Counted from the first letter of the stretch, positions 11,290-23,227 are shown. The stretch: 64,000 nt of DNA from Gigaspora margarita (GCA_009809945.1 WTPW01000609.1:162832-226831), one strand, 5' to 3'. Translations and numbers: made by a program. Notes: generated by a model from the sequence alone, not told the origin.

Positions 11290-12890
11290 GTCTGTTTTTT
11301 GGCCTTTATATATTTTTTCGCTCATAGTAAAGTTTTAACAAGCTTTTATTGATGTGTGATGCAAGCACTTTTTCGCCCAGTACTTGTAGCTTATATGCTC
11401 CATTCTTAAGGGTAGCATGAATGTAATATGGCTCCTTCCATTTGGGCATTAATTTATAGCTACTTTACAGAAACTACCTAATTTTTTTCATTGATTTATT
11501 ATAATCTTAAAGATTATAATAAAATTATCAAAATTATATCTTATAATAATCTTATAATACTCCTAATAATCTTATAATAATCTTAAAATAATCTTATAAT
11601 AATCTTATCTTATAATAATCTTAAAACAATCTTAAAATAATCTTAAAATAATCTTACAGTAATCTTAAAATAATCTTAAAATAATCTTATCATCATCTTA
11701 AAAAATCTTAGTAAAATCTTAAAAACATCTTAAAACAATCTTAACCAATAATCATATAATTATCTTATAATAATTTATAATTATTAAACCATAATAACAT
11801 TATTATTTTTAGATTTTAAGTCTTAAAATAATCTTTTAATTATAAAAAAAATAAGATTAATAACTTTAATTTTATCTTAAACTATCTTAAACTCATCTAA
11901 AAAAAAGTACTAGTTTCTGTAAAGTATGTGTGCCCAATTTTTTTGCATCTAGTACAAGAACTTTTTCACCAATTTCAAAATTGACCGTGGCTTTAATTTG
12001 TTGATTATATCTTTTCTTTTGTTTTTGCTACTCTTTACTAATTTGATATAATGCATTATTGTGGGCTTCAGATAGATCATAGTTGATCTCATATAACCTT
12101 TGTATAATTGTCCCATTCAATATATCTTCTGATTCACTTGGGTGTAAAGGTAGATGGGCCTGTCGATCATATACTAGAAAAAATAGAGTTTTCTTGGTTG
12201 TAGCCTGCTTCGCAGTACAGTAGGCAAATAGGATTAATGGTATTAGCAGGTCCCAGTCTGTTATATTATCAACCAATTTGGCTATTGAGTTGCATAGTGT
12301 TTTATTAAAATGCTCTACTAGCCCATTGGTTTGTGGATGATAGGGGTAGTGCAGTGGTGCTGAGTATTCAAAGCTATGAGAAGCTCATCTATAACATGAT
12401 TTCGAAAGTAGTAACCCTGATCTAATAATATTATACTGGGCACCTGTGTCTACATGCTATATCTTCATAGATAAACTGAGCCGCCTCCTTTACATTCGCT
12501 CTAAGGATTGCACGAGCCTTGGACCATTTGGTCATATTGTCTGTTGCTATTACAATATATTTGTTAGAGCATGGTGTAAGAGGCAATGGGCTGACTATAT
12601 CAATCCCTACTCTATGAAATGGGGCTTTGACGGGTATGGGATATAGTAGTTCCTTCATCTTTTATTGCCATGCCTTTGACATTTTTCACATGTTTTAACT
12701 CGCATATATCATTATACATTTGGGACTAGTAATAATAATCCCAAATTTTGTTAAACATAATGTTCTTTCCGAAATAAGCTCCCATTGGGTGATCATGGGC
12801 TAAAGCAAGTATAGTTCTAAGTTCTTCTTCTGGTATGACTTTTAGATCCTTGCTACTTTGTTTCTTGATTTTTTTATATAAATTTCTATT
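11290..12890 (-). pseudogene. Ty3/Gypsy integrase, broken
   Basis: In minus-strand order I see a remnant of the H2C2 zinc domain (H-D-H-P-M-G-A-Y-F-G near 12790, a later cysteine pair near 12680). Then comes the catalytic core start G-I-D-I-V-S-P-L with its aspartate near 12600 (frame 12431-12658). Next is the H-P-Q-T-N-G-L-V-E block with its glutamate near 12320, then the L-L-I-P-L-I-L-F-A-Y segment (12028-12276). Last is the C-terminal barrel-like P-K-W-K-E-P-Y-Y-I-H portion near 11400-11460. The frame between the first Asp and the Glu is shifted, and the second catalytic Asp region is not readable. An inverted-repeat element (11461-11925) splits the C-terminal part. Confidence 0.85.
11461..11925. 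mobile_element. Inverted-repeat element with ATCTTA repeats
   Basis: The ends are inverted: TACTTTACAGAAACTA on the left and its reverse complement ending at 11925. The interior is a long run of AATCTTAAAATAATCTTA-type repeats. It interrupts the integrase C-terminus between the K-K-L-G-T-H and P-K-W-K parts, which proves it is an insertion. The flanking 8-mers TTTATAGC and TGTGTGCC agree at only half their positions, so the duplication is doubtful. Confidence 0.7.
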
Positions 12891-12899
12891 TTTAACTTG

Positions 12900-14230
12900 G
12901 AAAAATTTACTTTGTTTTTCTAGATTTTTTCATTGTAGCATATTGAAATAAGAGGAATACTGCCAATGCTATAAGTATGTTTTTAAAGCCAAGTACCATG
13001 GAGATTCCATTCTTGAAATTTCTTTGTTAATTGTTTTATATTCGTTTTCTTCAGTTCCAAATTGTGTGCCAGGATACCGACAACCTGGACTGGATTGAGT
13101 TTTATATCAGGTTTAGATATTGTTTTAATCCTTGATTTTTAGATTCAGTTTTGCTAATAGGTCTTTTGATCAGCAATTCTGGTACACATAATTTGTAAAA
13201 TAATTCTGATTACCAATCAGTGCTTGAATTTTGGATTGACCACATGTGGTATAGATTATTGAATCAAATCAGGTGATTATTCTTGTTGAGTATATGTATC
13301 TTTCTTTTTCTCATATAGCAGGTAATTGTTCAATACTTAAGGTAAGTGGTGCTGATTTGTATTTGATAAATGATAACCAGCTTATATCCAAGCCTCTTAC
13401 ACTTGTATTGTTCCTTTTAGCTTATTCCTCTGGCCTCATTGGCATTTGAAATATGCTTTCTTGCCAACCCATTTCAGCTTGTATAATATAAAAAATCATA
13501 TCGCGATCATACAATAGCCTTTTGAATAGACTTTTAGTACTCAGTGATTTCCTTCTGTGTTTGTTCCAGTGGAATATAAGTCGTACATGCTTCTTTGTAC
13601 CAGGACACTAACAACCTGGACTGGATTCGATTTACTATTGGATTTCAAGTATATTTTTCTAGTTTTCCCAGTTTATCTTTTTCAATGCCAATTCCTTCAT
13701 TATAGCAAATACCAACTTGAAGCATTCCAAGAGCTTCACCTATTTTAGCAGATTTTTGAAAATATTCGAACACTTTATGTTCATCCTTTTCAACTCTATA
13801 GAAACATCCATTTTTGAAGATATCTTTTTAGTACTTCTTCTGGTTCTTTTTATGAGCCTGCAACATGTTCAATAAGTCCTAAAAATTCGATCCAATTTTT
13901 GGAGAAATTTTCGAAGTAATGCTAGAAGCTATATCAGCAGTTCAGGAATACTATAGGTAGCTTGTCTTTCACCGACATGTAGATGTGGTTTACTTTTAGT
14001 TGACCATGTGACTTTTTCCCATGGCACTTATTTTTGTCATCAGATTCTCTTCAGTCTTTTTTTTTCTATTATTAGGTTTGTCTTAGGTCTTGATAGGTAT
14101 CGATTTGGTTTGATGACTATTCTTCTCTTGATTTTACTTATAGCTTCTCTAATAAATTGTTTGTTTTTGTAGATAGAGCCCCACAATTCGCTCTATCCCA
14201 TCCTGATTATCTATACTCTATTATCAGATC
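12900..14230 (-). pseudogene. Region with a Sel1-repeat protein fragment
   Basis: On the minus strand, about 13660-13860 reads as a Sel1/TPR-like repeat: V-F-E-Y-F-Q-K-S-A-K-I-G-E-A-L-G-M followed by G-I-C-Y-N-E-G-I-G-I-E-K-D. That helix-turn-helix pattern ending in Y-x-x-G-x-G is typical of Sel1 proteins, a greatly expanded family in Glomeromycotina. It has stops and frame changes. A nearby segment (13071-13090 and 13609-13628) shares ACAACCTGGACTGGATT, suggesting two repeat units. The position between RNase H and integrase is not where a Gypsy element has any such domain, so I infer captured or inserted host sequence. Confidence 0.55.
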
Positions 14231-14260
14231 TGTTATTATTATTATTTTTTTTCAAATATA

Positions 14261-15738
14261 CATCATCGGCAACTTTTATATATATATATATATCGATTAC
14301 TGACCATATGGATATATATTGATTATATACACCCTTGCAGATTATTATCAAGAGTGATAGTAATCGATATATATCAAATATGATATCAATTAATAATTAT
14401 TATATTCATATAATCATACTTTTTGCAAATTTTTAACGTTTTACAGGTTTTCGCAAGTTTTTGCAAATTTTCTAAAAATTTTTTTAATTTATTATTATTA
14501 TATATTATATTTTAAATTAAATATACAATATTCGCAAGTTTTCGCAATTTAATATAAAATTTTATTTTTTTATTTATTATTATATATTATATATATTTTA
14601 AATATTACATATTTTATTATATATTATTATAAAAAAAATGACAAAAAAATAAAACCAAAAAAGAATGAAACTGAAAAAAATAACAAAAATAAAATAAAAA
14701 TAATAAAAATAAACTATTATATTTGCTTATATTTGCTTATATTCACTTATTTTCGATTATATTTGCTTATATTTGCTCATATTCACTACTACTTGCAAGT
14801 TCTGAAAGAATTAAGGAATAAATAAAATAAAATAAAATTATAAAAATAAATAAAAAAATCAAAAAACAAAAAATGAAACCAAAAAAAATAATGAAAAAAA
14901 ATAAAAATAAAAAAAAATAAACTATTAGATTTGCTTCTATTCACTCATATTCACTTCTATTCGCTTATATTTACTTATTTTCACTATTTTCTAAAAAAAT
15001 AGTAAGTAAAAAAAAATAAAAAAAAAACTATTTCTCAGAAGTGTTTGTTATATCACCTGTACAAATGCAAGAGAAACAAGAAAAATTACCCATATGACCC
15101 TGTAAGAATGCAAGAGAATGAGCAAGACCACCCCATGCAAATGCAAGAGAAATAAGCAAGACTATCCCATACAAATGCAAAAGAAGAAAAACAAATGGAC
15201 CACCTACAAGAACACTAAAAATCTATACAATACCATCTACAAGAATACTAAGAGGCATGTCAATGACACCAGCTAGCGACAATTTCAATGACAACACTAA
15301 CGAAGACATCAACTACAACGCCAGTGATGATACCAACTAGGACAACACCAATGCGTTGCCTTGCGCAAGGTGTCAGAAAGTCACTATACTTCATGCCAAA
15401 AAGTGTTTTTTTGTAGAAATAAAATAAAAAAAATTAAAAAATAATAAATAAAAAAAAAATAAAAAAACAAATGAAACAAAATGATACTAAACGAAATGAA
15501 ATGTAACAAAAAAAAAACAAACTGAAAATAAAAAAAACAATGTAAAAGTGATAGAAGATCTAAATTATAAACAAAAAAAAATAAACAAAGTTCTAATCTA
15601 ATCTTGTACTATGATTATTGAAACATTTCAAAACATTTCGAAAATAACACCCTCTTGGTATGATCCAGAGTACAGATCTACTGATCTAGCTTGATTTCCC
15701 AGTCCTAAAATATTTTGAATATATTTGAAATATTAAAA

Positions 15739-15774
<36 letters not shown>

Positions 15775-16037
15775 AGATTTTTTTTTTATCTGGTAATGGG
15801 TCAAAACACTATATAATCGTTAAAGATCTGTTAATCATTATATATCATTTCAAATAATTCTAATTATAATCAATTTATAGATATATAACGATTTAATATA
15901 AAAAAATGATATATCGATTTAGATATATATCAATTTTTATACAATTAATTAATATATAATGATATTTTATAATCGATATAAAATGATCAAGTATTATATA
16001 TCGATCAATATCTATATATAAAAATTTTCTGATGATG
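14261..16037. mobile_element. CGATATAT-rich inverted-repeat element, copy 1
   Basis: The left end CATCATCGGCAACTTTTATA matches the reverse complement of the right end, CATCATCAGAAAATTTTTAT. Both subterminal regions are filled with ATATATCGATTA-type palindromes. The centre has A-rich runs, ATTTGCTTATATTCAC-type short repeats and a GC-richer block (15050-15370) with repeated ATGCAAGAGAA. A diverged second copy lies inverted at 59008-61371. No transposase is visible and I found no convincing direct duplication at the ends, so the class is unknown. It sits inside the Gypsy element downstream of RNase H. Confidence 0.75.
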
Positions 16038-16099
16038 ATTGTTTTTCCCATATCTGGTTTATTGCTTTCTATATACTATTATAGGTTTCCCAATCAGTG

Positions 16100-16740
16100 T
16101 ATTCATCAAAAGGTTGTACCTATTCATCAGGGTCGATATTCATGTCAGGGCACAAGTTGGCACTAGTACTGAATCCCAATCAGCTTGATTCCAGGTGAAA
16201 GAAGAATTTTCCCAGGTAAAGGTTTCGTGATCAATTTCTTCTTCAAATTCTAAGCCAGTAGGATCTCCCCATTGAGGTATATCAATAAGGTATACTTCAT
16301 CAATTTCCATTAGTTGTGACTCATTTTCTTTATAGCAGTCCAGATGATTGACTAGACTGTAGTTAATTTGCCTAGTTCCGTTTGCTTCCTGCCATAATTT
16401 TAGGCCTAATTGTAGTAATGCTTCTTGTAACCTTTTTTGCTCTATTAGGCTATTGGTAAGTTTTTCATCCTCTTCATAATACTCAGTATTGCTCACTCCT
16501 TCTTCACTCTCTTCTTCCTATTCTTCTCACTCGCTACAGTGGATCCAATTGGTGATCCCTACCTCTTTATCAGATTTCTTAGTAAAGTGTTCTTGTGTAA
16601 TAGCTCAGAAGACTTCTACCTCTTTTCCAGAATTGGGTTCTTTTGCAGCATTTCCCATATCTGCTGCTTTTTGGTAATAATCACTAGTTTTGTCCATATT
16701 CTCTGTATCTTTGGAAGGTCCTTCTATCATTCGTGATAGG
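16100..16740 (-). pseudogene. Acidic linker between RNase H and integrase
   Basis: A 118-codon minus-strand frame (16140-16496) is very acidic and includes the stretch G-L-E-F-E-E-E-I-D-H-E-T-F-T-W. It continues upstream through broken frames to the end of RNase H. It belongs to the polyprotein by position and strand, and no catalytic motif is present. I know of comparable acid-rich spacers in fungal Gypsy polyproteins, but I assign no function. Confidence 0.5.
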
Positions 16741-17572
16741 GAATTAGCATTATTATATTTCCTTCTGGCCCTATGCACAATTGTAAAATTGTAGGGCTAT
16801 AGGCGAAGAATCCATCGAGCTCTTCTCCTTTTTAAGGCAGTACTTTGGAGCCACTTTAGAGCAGAGTAGTCTGTCACAATTACAAAAGGTTTGTAGCCTA
16901 AATAGTGGTGGAAATATTTCACTGCCTATAACATAGCGTAACACTCTAGTTTGGTGGTAGCATAGTTTCTTTCTAAGCAGTAAGACTTTTACTAGCGTAT
17001 ACAATTACATACTCCTTTTTATTTTTATCTTTCTGTGCCAGTACAGTACCAAGACCCACTCCAGATGCATCAGTATGTAGATAGAAGGTTTTGTCAAAAT
17101 TCAGGTACCGTAGAATCAGAGCAGTTATTAGGTGATTTTTAAGGCTTTGGAAGGCTTTCTCTTGTTCAATGCTCCATTCAAATTTTACTCCTTTTTCTAA
17201 TAGTTTATGCAGGAGGTTTGCTAAAGTGGCAAAATTTAGAATGAACCACCAGTAATACAAAGCCAGACTGAGGAGAGCCTGTAGTTGATATAAGTTGATA
17301 GGTATAGGAATTTTTTTACTTTAAAGACTTTTTCTTCATCTGGTCTAATTCCATCTTTTCCCACTATATATTCCAGAAATTTTATATTGTTTTTGAATAG
17401 TTCACACTTATCTGGTTTTAGTTTTAGCCCTGCTATAACTAATTTGAGAAAGACTTCTGCCACATGCTCCAGGTAGTTCTGGAAGGTATTAGAGTAGATG
17501 ATTATATCAGCTAAATATACAGCAACAAATTTGCTGATATTATCATATAGGATATGATTTATTGCTCTCTGG
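16741..17572 (-). pseudogene. Ty3/Gypsy RT palm end and RNase H, broken
   Basis: Minus-strand motifs in order are Q-R-A-I-N-H-I-L-Y, then V-Y-L-A-D-I-I-I-Y-S (17506-17517 encodes Y-L-A-D), then G-L-K-L-K-P-D-K-C-E-L-F. Next come the RT thumb and the RNase H block F-Y-L-H-T-D-A-S-G-V-G-L-G, and near 16870 a T-D-Y-S-A-L-K-W-L block. The catalytic Y-x-D-D reads Y-L-A-D, so one of the two metal-binding aspartates is lost. Several frameshifts follow near 17240-17330 and 16970. Confidence 0.9.
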
Positions 17573-18651
17573 TAGTGCTCCTAGGTCCAGTCTGGGTCTG
17601 GTCTGGTCTGAGTTCGGTCCGGGATCAGACCAGACTCAGACTCTAAATTTTACTAATTTCAAACTTCAGACCAGACTCAGACTCAACTATGAGTCCGGTC
17701 CAGGTCTGGTCCGAAGTCTGCAGACTGGTCTGAGTCCGAATATATTTATATGTATTTTTTGGCGCTGAACAAGTTTACTTNGTGCATTTTGTTAGAATAA
17801 ATTAGTAAAATTNTATGAATCATAAGATTTTATAGAATTTTATTAATAAAATTTTATAAAATCTTATAATTCGCAAATATTTATTAATAATTCTAACAAA
17901 ATGCACTAAGTAAACTTATTCAGCACCGAAACATGCATCAAAATGGCTATATTGTTTTTATTTTACTTGAAATTTAGAGATTTGATGCAGAATTTTGGAT
18001 TTTTGATCAAAAAAGGCAAAATTTAACATCTTATCTCCAAGTTTCAATTAAAATAAAAACAACCCTGCCAATTTAATGTATTTTTAGGTTCTGAACAAGT
18101 TTACTTAGTGCATTAAATTTAATGCACTAAGTAAACTTGTTCAGCACCTAAAAATACATTAAATCGACAGGGTTGTTCTTATTTTACTTGAAATTTGGAG
18201 ATAAGATGTTAAATTTTGTCTTTTTTGATCAAAATTCCAAAATTCTGCATCAAATTTCTAAAGTACAAGTAAAATAAAAACAAAGCAGCCATTTTGATGA
18301 ATGTTTAGGTGCTGAACAAGTTTACTTAGTGCATTTTGTTAGAATTAATTAATAAATATTTGCGAATTATAAGATTTTATAAAATTTTATTAATAAAATT
18401 CTATAAAATCTTATGATTCATAAAATTTTACTAATTTATTCTAACAAAATGCACTAAGTAAACTTGTTCAGCGCCAAAAAATACATATAATATATTCGGA
18501 CTCAGACCAGTCTGCAGACTTCAGACCAGACCCAGACCAGACTCAGACTTGACTAAAAAGTCNGAATATAAAAGTCTGAGTCCAGTCCGAAAATCAGACC
18601 AGACTCAGACTTGACTAAAGTCTGGTTCGAGTCTGGTCTGTAGGAGCACTA
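17573..18651. mobile_element. hAT-like non-autonomous element, GTCTGG type
   Basis: The terminal inverted repeats start TAGTGCTCCTA on both sides, flanked by CTCTCTGG and TGCTCTGG (six of eight match). It cuts the RT gene between the F-G-L-C-N-A block and the Q-R-A-I-N-H block. Each arm carries many GTCTGG/GTCTGA/GACCAGAC units, and the inner parts hold repeated hairpins built from GTGCTGAACAAGTTTACTT and its inverse. It is 1079 bp with no ORF. It is closely related to 21395-23219, where the same arm units read GTTCGG. Confidence 0.92.
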
Positions 18652-19246
18652 TGCTCTGGAATGTGGCTGGGCATTACACAAACCAAAGGGTATTACATTA
18701 AAAGCATATGTCCCCTGTTTGGTTACAAAGGCCATTTTCTCTTTATCTTCTTAGATATCCGTATTTACTAGTACTCACTAGCTAGGTCAAGTGAAAAAAA
18801 CTACTCCACTTTTCCAAATGTCTCCAGTAGATCGTCAATGCATGGTAAAGGGAAAGCATCCTTCTTTGTGACTGCATTTAATTTCCAATAATTAATACAC
18901 AGTCTAAGTTTACCATTTTTCTTTGGGACTATGACTACTGGAGAGGTCCATGGGCTTTTAATTTCACTTATTAACCCATTCTTCAACAATTTCTCAATTT
19001 TTTTATTTAGAAAATTCTGCTCGTCAGGAGCAATTCAGTAGGCTGATTGCTGAACAGGTTTGGCATCACCAGTATCTATTTCATGTTGGACTTCCCGATA
19101 CTGACCAATTTGGTGCAACTTAGTAGCAAAGAGTTCTTGAAATTTCTTAAGACAAGCTTCACTTCTTCCTCTTGTTTTTCATTTAATGTTGCATCCTTAA
19201 CTAATTTTTCTATAATTTCTTCAGGGGTCACTTCAGTTTGGTTACT
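18652..19246 (-). pseudogene. Ty3/Gypsy reverse transcriptase, N-terminal half
   Basis: Minus-strand motifs are I-E-K-L-L-K-N-G-L-I-S-E-I, then S-P-W-T-S-P-V-V-I-V-P-K-K-N-G-K-L-R-L-C, and N-A-V-T-K-K-D-A-F-P-L-P, then F-F-S-L-D-L-A-S and a final Y-A-F-N-V-I-P-F-G-L-C-N-A. These are RT blocks 1 to 4 of the Gypsy type. The arginine expected in the usual C-V-D-Y-R-x-L-N block is a tryptophan in this copy (I-N-Y-W-K-L-N). Stops interrupt the frame around 18780-18800 and upstream near 19035. Confidence 0.9.
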
Positions 19247-19622
19247 TAGAGGTCTGACTTGATGAATACTATTTACTGAATATTCACTGAATATTTGAAT
19301 ATTCGAATATATAATTTTTCACTGAATAAATATTCGAATATTTAAAATTTTAATGAATATATACATTGAATATTCATTAAATATATATATATATATATAA
19401 TTTTATAATTTTATTTTATTTTTAATAATTTATTTGCAATTTTATTGCCTAATTTAAGTGAGATATTATATAATTTTTTAAAACTGAAATATATTTAATA
19501 TTCAATGAATATTCAGTGAATATTCATTGAATATTTTCAAAATTTTTTAACAATATTCAAATAAAAAAATATTGAACAAATAAATATTTGAATACTTATT
19601 TTTTGACCAAGTCAGACCTTTA
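19247..19622. mobile_element. hAT-like non-autonomous element, GAATATTC type
   Basis: The terminal inverted repeats read TAGAGGTCTGACTTG on the left and TAAAGGTCTGACTTG on the right, with flanks TGGTTACT and TAGTTACT (seven of eight match). The interior is dense in GAATATTC and ATATTCAATGAATATTC palindromes. It lies in the polyprotein between protease and RT and is 376 bp. Confidence 0.8.
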
Positions 19623-20343
19623 TAGTTACTTGTGTTCAGGGTGGAAAGTTCTTCTATAGCTGTTAAGTATATAGCCGAATTGTCTTCATCTATCTCAGTA
19701 TAGTAACTTTTGACCTCTTCAAGATCATTTTCTTTTTCATGGTTATTGAAGAAGTCTTTTTCATCATTGATTTCAACTTGGGGTAGTTCGATTTTATTTT
19801 CTTTGGCTTGGTATATAGGTATTTCTAAATTCTTTTCCAGGTATCAAATAAATAGCTTCTTTTCATCAAAATGGAGCCAGGCACAGACCTTTTGGAACCA
19901 ATCCATTCCTAGCAGTAGCATTTCATCTGGATTCTCGATAACTTGGAAATTGGTAGGTACTATAACACTTTGTATAGCCAATTTTACACCTGCTAATTTT
20001 TCTAGAGCCTGCTCATGGGTACCATTTGCAGTAATAACTACTGTAGTAATAGTAAGACCAAGTTTCTTGGCTAATTTCATGGATATTATGCTAACAGCAG
20101 TCCCATGTCTAATACAGCTAGTATAGAGTTATTTTTGACCCTAACATAGCATTTTGCTACAGAGGTTCTTTGCTCGAGATTATTTTCAACCATGTTAGTC
20201 TCAGTTGTAGGGATAAGAGGGCATTGTAGGGCCTGTAATAAATTCTGCTGCTGCTTGGGTACTTGTAACAATTGACTATAAGTGGCATTGGCACGCTGAC
20301 TTAACAGGTCCTCTGCGATATTATAAGGAGGAATTAGGTCCAC
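19623..20343 (-). pseudogene. Retroviral-type aspartic protease of the Gypsy element
   Basis: Around the active site the minus strand reads V-L-D-M-G (near 20102-20109) where D-[ST]-G is expected. It is followed, after a one-base frameshift, by a T-A-V-S-I-I-S flap-side segment and L-G-M-D-W-F near 19890, the usual L-x-G-x-D-W-L motif of Gypsy proteases. Both the substitution of the catalytic Ser/Thr by Met and the frameshift at the active site would inactivate it. The tail to 19623 is an acidic linker to RT. Confidence 0.8.
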
Positions 20344-21394
20344 TATGGAGTGATATCTGTATCTTCAAATCCAATTGGTGACTTCAACCTGGGTCGGTAG
20401 AGGGTTTCTAGGTTCCGGAACAATTTTCTCTATGGTCATAGGTTGGTTAGGTGGGATGTCTTGTTCTGGGTCGGATGCAACCCTTTTTCTTAACCTTTTG
20501 TCCCAATTGTTATTGGATTTAGGTCTTTTATGTCTTTTAACTGCATATATTTCTTGGTTGCTACATTTGTAGCAATATCACACATATTAATATTTCTAGA
20601 TTGGGCCCCATTTCTTCCTAGGATAGGAGAAAAATTCCTAGTAGACTGGCATCGTTCAGCTTGACAATTCCTAGCAAAATGACCTCACTCCCTGCAATTA
20701 TAGCATGTGACCCTTCATTCCTGGTCCTTCAAGGTTGGTATTGTGTAAATTGGGGTCGGGGCGTATCGGCTGGAGCTTGGGGCTGACTGTCTCAACTCTT
20801 GCAGATAAAGCAGTAGTTAATTTTTCATAATTTACTGCCATCTGTTGCATTTTCTTTGTCAAATTATCAAGAGCTTGGGAGGTCAGTTTCTGCTTTTCAT
20901 AGTACTGGCTGGCCTCTATTTTTCTTGCTTTGACTACAGTGGCATCTAATGTCTCAAAATCATCAGCTGACATTAAGGTAGCAATTTTTTCACGTAATCC
21001 TTCTATGAACATTCAAATACCATAGGTGGCAGGTATTTGGTGGTCTGGATCAACCCTTTTTAGCAATTTTTTAAACTAATATATATATCGGTCCACCTTT
21101 TCTTTCTCTTTTTGCTTTAGACTTGTTAATTCTAATTACCACTGGTTCTCCTTTCCAGGGTTGCAAAATATTTGATGAATGACTGCACAAAGCTGTCCTC
21201 GGGATTGTCATTATCATCCCAGTAGAGGAGGTCATCTTTTTGATCATTATACCAACTGGCAACAATTCCTGCCAGATGCCCTGAAGCAATTTTAATTTTC
21301 CTAGCCCTAGCACAGTTGTTGGCGTCAGCAGCTCATTCAAAGGCTTCAACCCATTCCACTGGGTCCTCATCTTCTTCTCTCTTGAAGGTTGGTA
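20344..21394 (-). pseudogene. Gypsy gag, central and C-terminal parts
   Basis: The minus strand near 21394-21150 gives the retrotransposon gag core: D-P-V-E-W-V-E-A-F-E, then R-K-I-K-I-A-S-G-H-L-A-G, S-W-Y-N-D and S-F-V-Q-S-F-I-K-Y-F. A TGA at 21333-21335 splits the core. A 104-codon helical stretch (20698-21012) follows. Then comes a CCHC zinc knuckle C-Y-N-C-x4-G-H-F-A-R-N-C near 20660-20705, in which TGA replaces the codon before the glycine. The stops look like G-to-A or C-to-T changes. Confidence 0.85.
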
Positions 21395-23219
21395 TAGTGC
21401 TCCTACGAACCGGACTCGAACTGGACTTTAGTCAAGTCCGAGTCTGGTTTGATTTTCGAACCGGACTCAGACTTTTATATTCAGACTTTTTGGTCAAGTC
21501 CGAGTTCGGTCCGGGTTCGGTTCGAAGTTCGCGAACCGGTCCGAGTTCGAATATAGCTATATGTATTTTTTGGTGCTGAACAAGTTTACTTAGTGCATAT
21601 TTTTAGAATTAATTAGTAAAATTTTATGAATTTTAAGATTTTATAAAATTTTATTAATAAAATTTTATAAAATCTTATAATACACAACATTTTATTATTT
21701 AATTCTAACTTTATGCACTAAATAAACTTATTCAGCACCTAAAAATGCATCAAATCGGCAGAGTTATTTTTATTTTACTTGAAATTTAGAAGATAGATGC
21801 ATAATTTTGGATTTTTGATCAAAAAAGTCAAATTTAAGCATCTATTCTCCAAAGTTTAAGTAAAATAAAAAACAAACGGCCAATTTAATGTATTTTTAGG
21901 TGCTGAATAAGTTTACTTAGTGCATANNNNNNNNNNNNNNNNNNNNNNNNNNNNNNNNNNNNNNNNNNNNNNNNNNNNNNNNNNNNNNNNNNNNNNNNNN
22001 NNNNNNNNNNNNNNNNNNNNNNNNNNNNNNNNNNNNNNNNNNNNNNNNNNNNNNNNNNNNNNNNNNNNNNNNNNNNNNNNNNNNNNNNNNNNNNNNNNNN
22101 NNNNNNNNNNNNNNNNNNNNNNNNNNNNNNNNNNNNNNNNNNNNNNNNNNNNNNNNNNNNNNNNNNNNNNNNNNNNNNNNNNNNNNNNNNNNNNNNNNNN
22201 NNNNNNNNNNNNNNNNNNNNNNNNNNNNNNNNNNNNNNNNNNNNNNNNNNNNNNNNNNNNNNNNNNNNNNNNNNNNNNNNNNNNNNNNNNNNNNNNNNNN
22301 NNNNNNNNNNNNNNNNNNNNNNNNNNNNNNNNNNNNNNNNNNNNNNNNNNNNNNNNNNNNNNNNNNNNNNNNNNNNNNNNNNNNNNNNNNNNNNNNNNNN
22401 NNNNNNNNNNNNNNNNNNNNNNNNNNNNNNNNNNNNNNNNNNNNNNNNNNNNNNNNNNNNNNNNNNNNNNNNNNNNNNNNNNNNNNNNNNNNNNNNNNNN
22501 NNNNNNNNNNNNNNNNNNNNNNNNNNNNNNNNNNNNNNNNNNNNNNNNNNNNNNNNNNNNNNNNNNNNNNNNNNNNNNNNNNNNNNNNNNNNNNNNNNNN
22601 NNNNNNNNNNNNNNNNNNNNNNNNNNNNNNNNNNNNNNNNNNNNNNNNNNNNNNNNNNNNNNNNNNNNNNNNNNNNNNNNNNNNNNNNNNNNNNNNNNNN
22701 NNNNNNNNNNNNNNNNNNNNNNNNNNNNNNNNNNNNNNNNNNNNNNNNNNNNNNNNNNNNNNNNNNNNNNNNNNNNNNNNNNNNNNNNNNNNNNNNNNNN
22801 NNNNNNNNNNNNNNNNNNNNNNNNNNNNNNNNNNNNNNNNNNNNNNNNNNNNNNNNNNNNNNNNNNNNNNNNNNNNNNNNNNNNNNNNNNNNNNNNNNNN
22901 NNNNNNNNNNNNNNNNNNTGAATTATAAGATTTTATAAAATTTTATTAATAAAATTTTATAAAATCTTATAATTCATAAAATTTTACTAATTAATTCTAA
23001 AAACATGCACTAAGTAAACTTGTTCAGCACCAAAAAATACATATAACTATATTCGAACTCGGACCAGTTCACGAACTTCGAACCGGACCCGGACTGAACT
23101 CATAATTGAGTCTGAGTCTGGTTCGAAGTTCGAAATTAGTAAAATTTAGAGTCCGAGTCCGGTTCGATCCCGTACTGAACGCGAACTGGACTGAACCCAA
23201 ACCGAACCTAGGAGCACTA
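21395..23219. mobile_element. hAT-like non-autonomous element, GTTCGG type
   Basis: Terminal inverted repeats TAGTGCTCCTA with an exact 8 bp duplication, GGTTGGTA (21387-21394 and 23220-23227), interrupt gag. The arms carry GTTCGG/GAACCGG units in the positions where the sister element 17573-18651 has GTCTGG/CCAGAC. The inner hairpin units (GTGCTGAACAAGTTTACTTAGTGCAT) are nearly the same in both. The middle is an assembly gap, so an internal gene cannot be excluded. Confidence 0.93.
21927..22918. other. Assembly gap (992 N)
   Basis: A run of N inside the GTTCGG-type element. The foldback structure around it probably caused the gap. A translated frame across it is meaningless. Confidence 0.99.
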
Positions 23220-23227
23220 GGTTGGTA

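Noticed and set aside
14261-16037. Assignment of the CGATATAT-rich element to hAT or Helitron
   Set aside because: The ends do not give an 8 bp duplication, and there is no hairpin-CTRR end; the class is left open.
16489-16736. Two overlapping plus-strand frames
   Set aside because: They lie antisense to the broken Gypsy polyprotein and have no features of their own.
17562-17768. 68-codon plus-strand frame, and similar ones at 21316-21579 and 23069-23438
   Set aside because: They are by-products of the reiterated GTCTGG/GTTCGG arms of hAT-like elements.
21920-22921. 333-codon open frame
   Set aside because: It is a translation of the N gap.
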